Of a stretch of DNA of 64,000 bases, positions 1 through 7,984 are shown piece by piece. Source of the DNA: Achromobacter sp. AONIH1. GTDB taxonomy: Bacteria > Pseudomonadota > Gammaproteobacteria > Burkholderiales > Burkholderiaceae_B. The stretch is taken from contig NZ_CP026124.1 in assembly GCF_002902905.1 (NCBI RefSeq), forward strand, positions 124,001 to 188,000, read 5' to 3'. The notes beneath the pieces are model-generated. The model worked only from the letters and a program-made list of their open reading frames with translations, did no database searches and was not told where the DNA came from. Both the position numbers and the translations under genes were made by a program. Every line of letters begins with the position of its first letter. Positions within the stretch are counted from its first letter, which is position 1.

Positions 1-341
1 CGGGCGGGCGCACCATGGGCCTGACCACCGGAGAGCGCGACTTCCTGTCGCGCCTGGTGCACGCGCCGGATCGCAAGGTCAGCCGCGATGCCTTCTATGC
101 CGACGGCGCGGACGACGCCGACAGCGGCGTCACGCGCCGCCGCTTCGTCGACGTCATGATCAGCCGCCTGCGCCGCAAGGCCACGGCCAACCACATGACC
201 CTGCCCATCCGCGCGGTGCACGGCTGGGGCTATATGTTCGCGGCCGACATCAAGCTGGACCTGGACGAGCGCGCGCAGGCCGACGATGGCGCCGAAGAAT
301 GGCGACGCGATACGGCCGTCGCGAACGCGACGTCATACTGA
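1..341 (+). CDS. Response regulator C-terminal DNA-binding domain (partial, 5' end outside window)
   Basis: The frame is open to the first base of the window, so the gene starts upstream. The visible part reads as an OmpR/PhoB-type winged helix: a TxxERDFLSRLV helix, then DVMISRLRRK as the recognition helix and an IRAVHGWGYMF wing, ending in an acidic tail. In intact family members a receiver domain precedes this module and a sensor kinase is usually adjacent; neither is visible here. An internal ATG at 15 could start a free-standing DNA-binding domain, but the immediately open upstream frame makes truncation by the window edge more likely. Role: transcriptional control of unknown targets. 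The family call is firm, the partner is unknown. Confidence 0.75.
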   Translation, partial: GGRTMGLTTGERDFLSRLVHAPDRKVSRDAFYADGADDADSGVTRRRFVDVMISRLRRKATANHMTLPIRAVHGWGYMFAADIKLDLDERAQADDGAEEWRRDTAVANATSY

Positions 342-537
342 ATACAATCTGGAAGGGAAATATGCGCAAACCCGGGATGGATCCGCGTCCGGAAGCGACA
401 GGCAGGAAGCAGGCGAAAAAAACGCGGCGCTGCCCCGAAGGTAAGACGCCGCGCTAAAACAACACGTGAACAGGAGCCATCAGCCGGCACTGATGCCTTC
501 TACCTGGATCACGCGATTCCAACATTCGTGCCTCACT

Positions 538-680
538 ACTCACGCTCGGAGTGAACCGTGAGTCAGTGCGGGGTCTCTAGTCCCCGCCCCGACCGCTGCG
601 TGCAATACACGGGAAATCGTCCGCCTTGCTGCTGGCGGGCTTTTCGCCCGTATCAGCGGCGTTCCTTTCGGATCGCAGCG
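538..680 (+). promoter_or_regulatory. Possible structured RNA leader ahead of kch
   Basis: The stretch 342-811 has no convincing gene. Within it lie several perfect inverted repeats in series: ACTCACG/CGTGAGT (538-544 with 557-563), GCGGGG/CCCCGC (568-573 with 582-587), and an outer CGCTGCG/CGCAGCG pair (594-600 with 674-680) enclosing a CGGGC-TTTTC-GCCCG hairpin (636-650). None is followed by a T-run as an intrinsic terminator would be. AT-rich sequence at about 700-760 could carry a promoter for kch, but I see no clean -35/-10 pair. This could be a 5' leader, a small RNA, or chance pairing in GC-rich DNA; no known riboswitch class was recognised. Confidence 0.25.
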
Positions 681-811
681 TGATGTAGGAAGTTTAGGAC
701 CAGGCTCGGATTTATCGTAATTCTTTGTTGATAGCCTTCCATACATAATAGGTATAGCGGCAGACCTTACTCACCGTCCTAAAATGGGCGGCATCGACAA
801 TCCCCGGTCCC

Positions 812-2026
812 ATGCCCTTGTCCCCCTCCCCGCTCCTGCGGCGGCTGCGCAAGCTGACGTCGCTGTTCCCGTCCAACTGGTGCCTGGCCTTCCTCGTCGC
901 GCTGGATGGCTACGCGTTCATGCACCCCGTGCTGCGCGAAGTGCAGGCGCGCGAGTATTCGTTCTGGCTGGCGCTGGACAACTGGCAGGAGATCATGCAA
1001 GTGGTCGGGCTGCTGGAGATTCCGCGGCTGGTGCTGGGCGTGGGCCTGCAGGTGATCGCGCTGGGGTTGATCCTGAAGGCCCGCATCGCCTGGGCCTTCT
1101 CGCTGGTGCTGCTGATCGGCGTGGGCACCTTCGCCATCCTGGGCGACAGCGGACACGCCGGCCTGGGCATCTATACGCTGGTGCTGATCCTGGCGCTGAT
1201 GGCCTATTGGCGCCGCTTCGACCGGGCCAGCGTCATGGCGGGCTCGCTGTTCGCCCTGGTCAGCGTGCTGTCGCTCCTGATCTACGCGGTGTTCGGCACG
1301 CTATACCTGGGCGATGAATTCAATCCGCCCGTCCACGACGCCGGCACCGCGCTGTACTTTTCCATCGTATCCATGTCGACAGTGGGCTATGGCGACATCA
1401 CGCCGCACTCGGGCGCGGCCAGGCTGTTCACCGCGTCGATTATCATCCTCGGCATCACGGTGTTCGCCACCTCCGTCAGCGCCATCGCCGGCCCGGTGAT
1501 CGGCGGCAACCTGAAACGCCTAGTCAAGGGCCGATTCTCCACCGCCATGAGAAAGAACCACATCATCATCGCGGGCGCGACGCCGCTGGCGCTCAGCGTC
1601 TACGACGGACTGCGCAGGCGCGGCGACGAAGTCACCGTCATCGTGCCCGCCGGCGTGCCGCAGGAATATCCGGCGACGGCCGACCTCATCGAAGGCGACC
1701 CGTCCAGCGTCGAGGTGCTGCGCGCGGCCGGCGTGACCCGCGCCCGCTACGTGCTGGCGCTGCGCGACGACGATGCGGAGAACGCCTTCATCGTGCTGGC
1801 CACCCAGGAAGCCACCGCCGGCCAGGGCGCCAAGACGGTCGCGCTGGTCAACACCAGCAAGCACCTGGAAAAAATCCGACGCGTGCGGCCGGACATGGTG
1901 TTCTCGGTGCAGCTGCTGGGCGCGGAGCTGCTGGCCCGCGCCATCAACGGCGAACCGTTGGACAGCCAGGCCATCACCGATCTGTTCTTCGCCAAGGCCG
2001 GCCCGGCCGCCGCCGAACCGGCCTGA
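812..2026 (+). CDS. kch: Kch-like potassium channel with RCK domain
   Basis: 404 residues, close to the E. coli Kch length of 417. Several hydrophobic segments fill the first 220 residues; the pore loop carries the canonical selectivity filter TVGYGD at residues 190-195, followed by the last membrane helix (about 205-230). A cytoplasmic RCK/TrkA-N-like Rossmann domain begins near residue 248 (NHIIIAG) and runs to about 390; its nucleotide loop reads GATPLA instead of a classical GxGxxG. The protein should form a tetrameric inner-membrane K+ channel gated through the RCK ring. The chosen ATG lacks a strong ribosome binding site. It is transcribed alone, convergent with the lipoprotein gene downstream. 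Confidence 0.88.
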   Translation: MPLSPSPLLRRLRKLTSLFPSNWCLAFLVALDGYAFMHPVLREVQAREYSFWLALDNWQEIMQVVGLLEIPRLVLGVGLQVIALGLILKARIAWAFSLVLLIGVGTFAILGDSGHAGLGIYTLVLILALMAYWRRFDRASVMAGSLFALVSVLSLLIYAVFGTLYLGDEFNPPVHDAGTALYFSIVSMSTVGYGDITPHSGAARLFTASIIILGITVFATSVSAIAGPVIGGNLKRLVKGRFSTAMRKNHIIIAGATPLALSVYDGLRRRGDEVTVIVPAGVPQEYPATADLIEGDPSSVEVLRAAGVTRARYVLALRDDDAENAFIVLATQEATAGQGAKTVALVNTSKHLEKIRRVRPDMVFSVQLLGAELLARAINGEPLDSQAITDLFFAKAGPAAAEPA

Positions 2027-2042
2027 CGCCAGGCAGCCCCGC

Positions 2043-2417
2043 TCACTCGCAGCGGTACACGTTGCCCGTCAAGGTCACGTTGGTCTGCTCCGAATGATCC
2101 TTGCGGCCGGTCTGCCCGGCCCGCTGCGTCAGCAGGTATACGACATTGCCGCCCATCGCCGCCGCGCGATTCTTCAGGTCATTGCGGGCGCCCGTCTCCA
2201 GGTCGGCATTGGACGTGATCGCGCCCCTCAGGAAATCGCCCTGGCTGCCGGTCACGTCGCCCAGGAACGCGCAGCCCTTGCCGGGCTCGTTGTGCGTGAT
2301 GCGCACGTTGCTCGCGGCCCCGGGGGCCAGCGGCGTGGGCGCGCAGGCCGCCAGGGCGCAGGCGGAAAGCAACAGGATCAGCGACCGGACATGGCGGCGG
2401 CACTGCGGACTTTGCAT
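2043..2417 (-). CDS. DUF4156-like small lipoprotein
   Basis: The protein begins MQSPQCRRH, has a hydrophobic stretch and a lipobox LAAC around residues 22-25, so it should be an outer- or inner-membrane lipoprotein with a mature part of about 100 residues. The body (KGCAFLGDVTG, then LKNRAAAMGGNVVYLL and a terminal Cys) resembles the DUF4156/YjeI group of small enterobacterial lipoproteins of unknown function. Two in-frame ATGs lie just upstream (2426 and 2459); I prefer 2417 because it gives a normal signal peptide length. It converges on kch with only 16 nt between stops. Function unknown. Confidence 0.7.
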   Translation of the reverse strand: MQSPQCRRHVRSLILLLSACALAACAPTPLAPGAASNVRITHNEPGKGCAFLGDVTGSQGDFLRGAITSNADLETGARNDLKNRAAAMGGNVVYLLTQRAGQTGRKDHSEQTNVTLTGNVYRCE

Positions 2418-2499
2418 GATGATCATCCATCGTAGGGGCGTGTGAAACCGCCGCGCCATGCTTCATGCATGCGCGGACGGCGTTGGGAAACAGGGGGAA

Positions 2500-2757
2500 T
2501 CAGTCGAGGCGGAAATCGAAGCCGGCGTCCGCCGCGGCCATGCCAGCGGCCTCGTCCGGCACGTACTCCAGTAGATCGCCGGGCTGGCACTGCAGCACTT
2601 CGCAGATGCGGGCCAGCGTATCGAAGCGGATGCCCTTGACCTTGCCCGACTTCAGCAGGGAAAGGTTGGGTTCGGTGATGCCGATCTCCTGCGCGAGCTG
2701 GCGCGCCTTCATCTTGCGCTGCGCCAGCACCACGTCGAGCCTGACCACGATCGCCAT
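2500..2757 (-). CDS. XRE/Cro-type helix-turn-helix regulator (YozG-like)
   Basis: An 85-residue protein consisting almost entirely of a Cro/C1 helix-turn-helix: MKARQLAQEIGITEPNLSLL as helices 2-3, then GIRFDTLARICEVLQCQPGDLL. The acidic 20-residue tail is variable in this group. Its ATG overlaps the stop of the DUF2975 gene (TGATG), which implies translational coupling. Pairing of a short YozG-like HTH protein with a DUF2975 membrane protein is a recurrent two-gene arrangement in bacteria; the HTH protein probably represses its own operon, with the membrane partner sensing or sequestering. That mode of action is inference. Confidence 0.85.
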   Translation of the reverse strand: MAIVVRLDVVLAQRKMKARQLAQEIGITEPNLSLLKSGKVKGIRFDTLARICEVLQCQPGDLLEYVPDEAAGMAAADAGFDFRLD

Positions 2758-3356
2758 CAGATGAACCCCCGGTTCTCTTCGGCCACGTGCGCCGCTTCTT
2801 CCATGGCCCAGGCCAGCGCGAACAGCAGGCCGCCAAGCAGACCCAGCAGGATGTCTTCCAGCTGGATGTGGATGAGCATGTGCGGCTCGCCGGGCGCGTT
2901 CCAGGTGAAGAGCAGCACCAGCAGCATCTTCACCAGCGGCGAGCACAACGCGAACAGCGTGATGAGCAACGCGATGCCGCGCAATCGACGGGCCGTGGCC
3001 GAGGTCAGCACTTCGCCGCGCGCGAAGTCGCCAAACATCGCATGGGCATGCGCGATGCCGCGCAGCACCAGCGCCAGCTGCAGTCCCAGCAATGAGAAGC
3101 CCGCCACCCGATAGCCCGGCCCGAGCTGCAACGCGGGCGCGCGGGACGGATCGGTGATGCCCAGCAGCGCGTGCAGGCTGCGGGTCAGCGCCGCATCCGA
3201 ACTCAGGAACCAGATGGCCACGGCCAGGACGACGAACAGGACGGCCGTGGCCGCGAGCAGCCAGCGCATGCAGCGCGAGAGGCGGCGGATGCGCGCCATG
3301 CGACGAGCGCCATCGCTGATGGCCGCGGCCGACTGCGGCGTGGAGAAATGAAGCAT
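2757..3356 (-). CDS. DUF2975 membrane protein
   Basis: 199 residues with four hydrophobic segments (about residues 31-51, 85-105, 126-150 and 168-188), the pattern of the DUF2975 family. The N-terminal 25 residues are polar and basic, consistent with a cytoplasmic start. The gene is the first of a two-gene unit with the XRE regulator, sharing a TGATG junction. The ATG at 3356 was chosen because the upstream part of the open frame runs through non-coding-like, AT-rich DNA that contains a promoter-like sequence. Biochemical role unknown; the linkage suggests it modulates the regulator from the membrane. Confidence 0.8.
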   Translation of the reverse strand: MLHFSTPQSAAAISDGARRMARIRRLSRCMRWLLAATAVLFVVLAVAIWFLSSDAALTRSLHALLGITDPSRAPALQLGPGYRVAGFSLLGLQLALVLRGIAHAHAMFGDFARGEVLTSATARRLRGIALLITLFALCSPLVKMLLVLLFTWNAPGEPHMLIHIQLEDILLGLLGGLLFALAWAMEEAAHVAEENRGFI

Positions 3357-3401
3357 CACGGAAAGTCCTGGCGAGCGTTGCGGAGCACTATCAATTGCTG
3401 T

Positions 3402-3429
3402 AGTGTAGCAAATAATTATCGTAAAACAA
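3402..3429 (-). promoter_or_regulatory. Candidate sigma70 promoter of the DUF2975/XRE unit
   Basis: On the minus strand TTGTTT (3424-3429) and TACACT (3402-3407) are separated by 16 nt in an AT-rich patch (3400-3440) that stands out from the GC-rich surroundings. The -10 lies about 46 nt ahead of the ATG at 3356. Recognised by eye only. The same patch could also hold the promoter of the rightward small gene at 3459. Confidence 0.4.
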
Positions 3430-3458
3430 TAATTTTTTAACCCCGAAAACCAAGCCTC

Positions 3459-3704
3459 ATGCGATTCCTGAAACCCATCGCCGGTCTCGCGGCGCTGGGC
3501 CTGGCGCTGCTGCTGCTCGTTCCCGCCGGCACCTCGGCTTCCGACGACGCAAGCTGCGCGCGTGCCGGCGATGGCGGCCTGCGTCTGCGGGTTCAATGGT
3601 CCCTGAGCAACCGCTATTCGCCGCTTGGCCTGCCCCGATTGACGCTGGAGCGCGGGCCCGCGCGGCCCGCAACGCCCTGCATCTGCCTGCGCGACGCCGG
3701 CTAA
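3459..3704 (+). CDS. Small exported protein of unknown function
   Basis: 81 residues. The first 27 form a textbook signal peptide: basic MRFLK, a long Leu/Ala core, then AGTSAS. The mature peptide of about 54 residues is Arg-rich with three cysteines (Cys33, and CIC near the end) that could form a disulfide. The start follows an AT-rich promoter-like region but no strong ribosome binding site is visible. The stop overlaps the end of the convergent EAL gene by 4 nt. I do not recognise a family. It could be a spurious frame, but the signal peptide and the position directly after an AT-rich patch favour a real gene. Confidence 0.5.
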   Translation: MRFLKPIAGLAALGLALLLLVPAGTSASDDASCARAGDGGLRLRVQWSLSNRYSPLGLPRLTLERGPARPATPCICLRDAG

Positions 3705-5266
3705 TCCGGCACGACCGGCTGCGATTGCCTCGCGTGCCAGGCCACGAAATCGGCCGAACGCAAAGGACGGGAAAACAGATAGCCCTGGATGAAGGCCACG
3801 CCGCGCTCGGTCAGGTAGTCGAACTGGAAGCGCTGTTCCACGCCTTCGGCCACCACCGACAGGCCCAGCCGGTGCGCCAGCATGATGATCACGTCCAGCA
3901 CCGGCGCCTCTTCGCCATCCGGCTGGATGGCATGCACGAAGCCCTTGTCGATCTTCAGGTAGTCCACCGGAAACTTCTGCAGATAGGACAACGAGCAATG
4001 GCCGGTGCCGAAATCGTCAATGGCCACGCGCACGCCCTCGGCGCGCAGCGTGTCGATGTTGCGACGGGCGCGGCCGCTGTCCTCGATCAGGCTGCGCTCG
4101 GTGATTTCCAGCACCAGCAGCGGCTGGCGCGCGGCCGTCGCGGCGACGAAGGCGCGCACGTCCGGCACCAGATCCTCGCTGGACAGATGCTCGGGCGCGA
4201 TGTTCACGCCCACATGAAAGCCCGGCGGCGTGTCCCATTCGCGCATGTCGCGCTCGATCAGGCCCAGCAGATGCTGGGTCAGCTCGATGATCACGCCTTC
4301 CTGCTCGGCCGCCGCGATGAAGATGTCGGGCCGCACCAGCCCCGTGCCCGGACGCATCCAGCGCATCAGCGCCTCCACCCCTTCGAAGCGGCCCGTGACC
4401 TGGCTGTACACCGGCTGGTACTCCACATGGAACTCGCCCGCCGCCATCGCGCGGCGCAACTGTTCCCGGTAGGACTGGCGGCTGCGCTGCAGGCGATATG
4501 CCGCCCAGGCCAGCAGCGCGCCCGCCAGCAACGACAAAGGCACGTAGGTCCGCAACAGCTTCTGCCACTCCAGCCCCAACGCCTGCGGCGGCACCACCAC
4601 GCTGATGCGCAGTTTCGCGCCGTTCATGCTGTCCGTCATCTCCTGGTACACGGGCTCGACGCTGCCGGCCCAATCCGTCCAGGACGCACTGCGTACCGGC
4701 GCCCCTTCCCCCAGCGTCAGCTCGATCTGGAAGTCGCCCAGGGTCGCGACCGAATTGATGATGTCCTGCAGGTTGCGCCCATCAACCACCACCGCGCCGC
4801 TGCGGCCATCCCGGCCCGGCACGCCCAGCAGGATGGCCGGCCGGTCGGGCGCCATCGGCGTGCCCTGCGCGGTATACAGCCAACCGGCCGGCGTCATGCT
4901 GCGCGGCCAGCGGTGAAACTCGGTGATGCTGTAGTCCGTCGCGCCGACCGCCGACGAACAGTAGATGCGATCATCCTGCGCCAGGATCAGCGCGCGAACA
5001 TATGGATTCAACGTGGCCCAGCGCTGCATGGTGGGCAGGGCCTCGCCGCAGTCCTTGGCCGTCAGGTCGACCAACCGCACCAGCAGCTCGCGCGCCTGGG
5101 TCAGGATGGTGCCGGTCTGCACCCGCACCACACCGGCCGCGATCGACGCGTCCTTGCGCACCTCGCCGACCGCGTGAAACCAGCTCCAGCCCACACAGAG
5201 CAGGACCGGCAGCACCATGGCCAGCGCAACGGGCAGGAAACGCCACGATGACACGCGGGCAGTCAT
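3701..5266 (-). CDS. Membrane c-di-GMP phosphodiesterase with CSS periplasmic sensor and EAL domain
   Basis: The protein has an N-terminal membrane helix (about residues 9-30), a periplasmic domain containing the YCSS motif near residue 103 that marks the CSS-motif sensor family, a second helix (about 240-259), and a C-terminal EAL domain. Catalytic hallmarks are intact: EAL at about 298-300 (VEALMRW), NIAPEHL, EITER, DDFGTG at about 417-422, KIDKGFV and VAEGVE. It should hydrolyse c-di-GMP to pGpG and lower biofilm signalling; in E. coli relatives the CSS cysteines link activity to periplasmic redox state. I use the ATG at 5266; a TTG at 5281 sits behind AGAGGGGG and an ATG at 5335 is also in frame. 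It is monocistronic. Confidence 0.88.
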   Translation of the reverse strand: MTARVSSWRFLPVALAMVLPVLLCVGWSWFHAVGEVRKDASIAAGVVRVQTGTILTQARELLVRLVDLTAKDCGEALPTMQRWATLNPYVRALILAQDDRIYCSSAVGATDYSITEFHRWPRSMTPAGWLYTAQGTPMAPDRPAILLGVPGRDGRSGAVVVDGRNLQDIINSVATLGDFQIELTLGEGAPVRSASWTDWAGSVEPVYQEMTDSMNGAKLRISVVVPPQALGLEWQKLLRTYVPLSLLAGALLAWAAYRLQRSRQSYREQLRRAMAAGEFHVEYQPVYSQVTGRFEGVEALMRWMRPGTGLVRPDIFIAAAEQEGVIIELTQHLLGLIERDMREWDTPPGFHVGVNIAPEHLSSEDLVPDVRAFVAATAARQPLLVLEITERSLIEDSGRARRNIDTLRAEGVRVAIDDFGTGHCSLSYLQKFPVDYLKIDKGFVHAIQPDGEEAPVLDVIIMLAHRLGLSVVAEGVEQRFQFDYLTERGVAFIQGYLFSRPLRSADFVAWHARQSQPVVPD

Positions 5267-5379
5267 TCCCGATGTAGGCAAGCCGCCCCCTCTTGTGGAT
5301 AAGGATGAAAGAATCGTAGCGTCCGGCGACAGCATACGACACCATGCTCAAGACGGTGTCAAGCCGAGCGCGGATTCAT

Positions 5380-6028
5380 CTACCGGTCGCCAATCTGCGC
5401 TGGCGCGCCGGCTTGCCCGCCGCCCGCTTCCAGCAGTTCGCCGATCAGCGCCGCATGGGCGCGCCTGCGGGCAGCCATGTCGATGCGCTCCTGGGGCCCG
5501 AGCAGGATGCAGGCCACCATGGTATGCACGATGGGCGACAACAGCAGCCAGGGATGTTCCTGCGCCACGCCGCCCGCGCACAGCCCGCGCGCGCGCCCGC
5601 TCCAGCAGGCGCGCCAGGCAGGCCTGCTGGGCGTCGGTGGTCTCGCGCCGCCAGCGCGCGGCCAGCTGCGGCACGCGGGCGCTTTCGGCCAGCAACAGCC
5701 GCATGGCGCTGATCATGGCCGGATTGGCCAGGCTTACATAGAGCTGATCGACGATGCGTTCAGCCAGATCGCGCGTGGACGAGGCGCCGTCGACCACCGC
5801 CTCCACGTCCAGCGGCGCCGGGCTCAGGTGACGCGCGATCAGCGCCTCGAACACCGCTTCCTTGCTGGAGAAATGCGCATACAGCCCGCCCTTGGACAGG
5901 CCCGCCCGCAGCGCGATGTCATCCATCCTCGCGCCCGCGTATCCCGAAGCCGAAAACTCCTGCAGCGCCGCGTCAAGTATCTGCGCGACCCGCAAAGCCG
6001 GCGCAAGCCGGCGCCGCTGAGTCCCCAT
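5380..6028 (-). pseudogene. TetR/AcrR-family repressor gene with an apparent frameshift
   Basis: The first 150 residues are a normal TetR protein: helix-turn-helix MDDIALRAGLSKGGLYAHFS, then a ligand-domain start. Around 5580-5600 the frame changes: the original frame continues into Arg/Gly-rich nonsense to 5348, whereas the -1 alternative gives the expected C-terminus (AGGVAQEHPWLLLSPIV, LGPQERIDMAARRRAHAAL) ending at 5380. The switch falls in an alternating CG run, a typical place for slippage or for a base-calling error. The ATG at 6028 has AGGAG about 9 nt upstream. It is divergent from the PHA/efflux operon and probably controlled both. If the indel is real, the ligand domain is lost. 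Confidence 0.7.
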
Positions 6029-6064
6029 GGCCCCACTCCTGAACAGAACGGGTCCATTAAAAAC

Positions 6065-6078
6065 CGACTGGCCGGTCG
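6065..6078. promoter_or_regulatory. TetR-type operator palindrome
   Basis: CGACTGGCCGGTCG is a 14-bp palindrome with one mismatched pair, resembling AcrR/TetR operators of the form CGACCGGTCG. It lies 37-50 bp upstream of the tetR ATG and between the two divergent transcription units, so it is the best candidate binding site of the neighbouring TetR protein. It would be centred about 60 bp upstream of the predicted start point of the PHA operon. Confidence 0.5.
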
Positions 6079-6083
6079 CTAAC

Positions 6084-6125
6084 TTGACTTTGATCAAGGA
6101 ATGATCAAGACCGCCTGGGCACAAT
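6084..6125 (+). promoter_or_regulatory. FNR/ANR-type box and -10 element of the PHA/efflux operon
   Basis: TTGACTTTGATCAA (6084-6097) matches the FNR/ANR consensus TTGAT-N4-ATCAA at nine of ten positions. A -10-like CACAAT lies at 6120-6125. If +1 is 7 nt after its last base (6132), the box centre (6090.5) is at -41.5, the position expected for a class II FNR-activated promoter. No good -35 is visible, as expected for an activator-dependent promoter. An overlapping longer repeat (TTGATCA-AGGAA-TGATCAA, 6090-6108) is also present. The predicted leader to the phaC ATG is 110 nt. Confidence 0.55.
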
Positions 6126-6241
6126 GACAGCAAGATCCTGCCATCGGCCGCCGCCGGCGCCGGAACCGGGCCACCAGCCCGCCTCCACGCCCGAGTGGCC
6201 GCCTGCCGGCGGCGCAAGCCCGCCGGCGTCCTGGAGCATGC

Positions 6242-7984
6242 ATGCCGACCTCATCCGATTCCGCATGGGCAAGCAAAGCGAACACGCTGGACACGGCCGC
6301 GCGCGCCGCGATGGCCCGCTGGACCGGCGGCCTGTCGCCCGCGGCCGGCCTGCTGGCCTGGACGGACTGGGCCTCGCACCTGGCCTGCGCCCCGGGCAAA
6401 CAGGCTGAACTGGCCAGCCTGGCATTTCGCCAGGCCGCGCAACTGGGCCGCTACCTGCTGCCCGTCACGGCGGCCCAGGCGCCGGACGCCCCCGCTGCCC
6501 GTGACCGCCGCTATGCCGGTGAAGGCTGGCGCCAATGGCCCTATAACCTGTGGAGCGAAGGATTCCTGGCGGCCCAGCAGTGGTGGGAACAGGCCACGCA
6601 GGGCGTGCCCGGCGTGGACCCCCATCACGCGCAGCTGGCGGCCTTTGCCGCGCGCCAGTGGCTGGACCTGCTGTCGCCGGGCAACCAGATCGCCGGCAAC
6701 CCCGAAGTGATGCGCCAGACCTGGCAGGAAGGCGGCGCCAACCTGCTGCGCAGCGCCGCCCATGCCTGGGAAGACGCGATGCGCGCGCTGGCCAACCAGC
6801 CGCCCGCGGGCGCCGGCGACTACATCCCCGGCAAGCAGGTCGCCGTCACGCCCGGCAAGGTGGTGTGGCGCAACCGGCTGATGGAACTGCTGCAGTACAG
6901 CCCCGCCACCCCGACCGTGCGCCCCGAGCCCGTGCTGATCGTGCCGGCCTGGATCATGAAGTACTACATCCTGGACCTGTCGCCGCACAACTCGCTGATC
7001 GCCTACCTCGTGCGCCAGGGTCATACGGTGTTCTGCATTTCCTGGAAGAATCCCGGCGCGCAGGACCGCGAGCTGGGCATGGACGACTATCTCGCGCTCG
7101 GCATCGGCGAAGCGCTGGACGCCATCGCCGCCATCGTGCCCGACACGCGCGTGCACGCCGCCGGCTACTGCCTGGGCGGCACCCTGCTGGCCATCGCCGC
7201 CAGCGCCATGGCGCGCGACGGCGACACGCGCCTGGCCAGCCTGAGCCTGCTGGCCGCGCAGACCGACTTCAGCGAGCCGGGCGAGCTGGCGCTGTTCATC
7301 GACGAAAGCCAGGTCAGCCTGCTGGAGGCGCAGATGGCGCGCACCGGCTACCTGACCTCGCGGCAGATGGCCGGCGCATTCCAGATGCTGCGGTCCTATG
7401 ACCTGCTGTGGTCGCGCATGATCAACGAATACCTGCTGGGCCGGCGAGCGCCCATGTCGGACCTGATGGCCTGGAATGCCGACGCGACCCGCATGCCCGC
7501 GCGCATGCACGGCCAATACCTGCGCCAGCTGTTCCTGCACAACGACCTGGCGGCCAACCGGTATCGGGTCGACGGCCGCCCGGTGATGCTGCGCGACCTG
7601 CGGCTGCCCTTGTTCTGCGTAGGCACCGAGAACGACCACGTGGCGCCATGGCGCTCCGTGTTCAAGCTGCACGGCCTGACGCCAGCGCCGCTGGACTTCG
7701 TGCTGACCAGCGGCGGCCATAACGCCGGCATCGTCAGCGAACCCGGCCACCCGCGCCGCCGCTACCGCAGTCTGGCGCATCCCGCCGGCGGCCCCACGCT
7801 GACGCCGGACGAGTGGCTGCAGGCCGCGCCCGCGCACGACGGTTCATGGTGGCCGGCCTGGACGAGCTGGCTCGCCGGCCTTTCCGGCAAGCCCCGCAAG
7901 CCGCCCGCCCTGGGCGCGCCGCGCCAAGGCTATCCCGTGCTGGCGGACGCGCCCGGCGCCTATGTCCTGGAGAAAGAGGAATGA
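6242..7984 (+). CDS. phaC: Poly(3-hydroxyalkanoate) synthase, class I type
   Basis: 580 residues, the usual class I size. It polymerises (R)-3-hydroxyacyl-CoA, chiefly 3-hydroxybutyryl-CoA, on the granule surface. An alpha/beta-hydrolase core carries the modified lipase box GYCLGG with the nucleophile Cys310; the other triad members are visible as Asp465 (ENDHVAPW) and His493 (GGHNAGI). The N-terminal 200 residues are the typical helical region (YNLWSEGFLAAQQWW). It is the first gene of a unit that continues through an exporter and ends with phasin and reductase; its stop overlaps the next ATG (ATGA). An FNR-like promoter upstream suggests induction at low oxygen. It may be a secondary PhaC, since no phaA is present here. 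Confidence 0.92.
   Translation: MPTSSDSAWASKANTLDTAARAAMARWTGGLSPAAGLLAWTDWASHLACAPGKQAELASLAFRQAAQLGRYLLPVTAAQAPDAPAARDRRYAGEGWRQWPYNLWSEGFLAAQQWWEQATQGVPGVDPHHAQLAAFAARQWLDLLSPGNQIAGNPEVMRQTWQEGGANLLRSAAHAWEDAMRALANQPPAGAGDYIPGKQVAVTPGKVVWRNRLMELLQYSPATPTVRPEPVLIVPAWIMKYYILDLSPHNSLIAYLVRQGHTVFCISWKNPGAQDRELGMDDYLALGIGEALDAIAAIVPDTRVHAAGYCLGGTLLAIAASAMARDGDTRLASLSLLAAQTDFSEPGELALFIDESQVSLLEAQMARTGYLTSRQMAGAFQMLRSYDLLWSRMINEYLLGRRAPMSDLMAWNADATRMPARMHGQYLRQLFLHNDLAANRYRVDGRPVMLRDLRLPLFCVGTENDHVAPWRSVFKLHGLTPAPLDFVLTSGGHNAGIVSEPGHPRRRYRSLAHPAGGPTLTPDEWLQAAPAHDGSWWPAWTSWLAGLSGKPRKPPALGAPRQGYPVLADAPGAYVLEKEE

Noticed and set aside
230..490. Minus-strand 86-codon frame at the left end
   Set aside because: Overlaps the response regulator in antisense and has no credible start signal or family.
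2757..3998. Full 413-codon frame containing the DUF2975 protein
   Set aside because: Its first 214 codons run through an AT-rich promoter region and antisense to other genes; the family begins at the ATG at 3356.
5002..5277. Plus-strand frames opposite the EAL gene
   Set aside because: Arg/Pro/Ala-rich shadows of the minus-strand EAL protein.
6090..6108. TTGATCA-AGGAA-TGATCAA read as an FNR site
   Set aside because: Spacing between half-sites is nine bases rather than four; the overlapping TTGAC-N4-ATCAA fits better.
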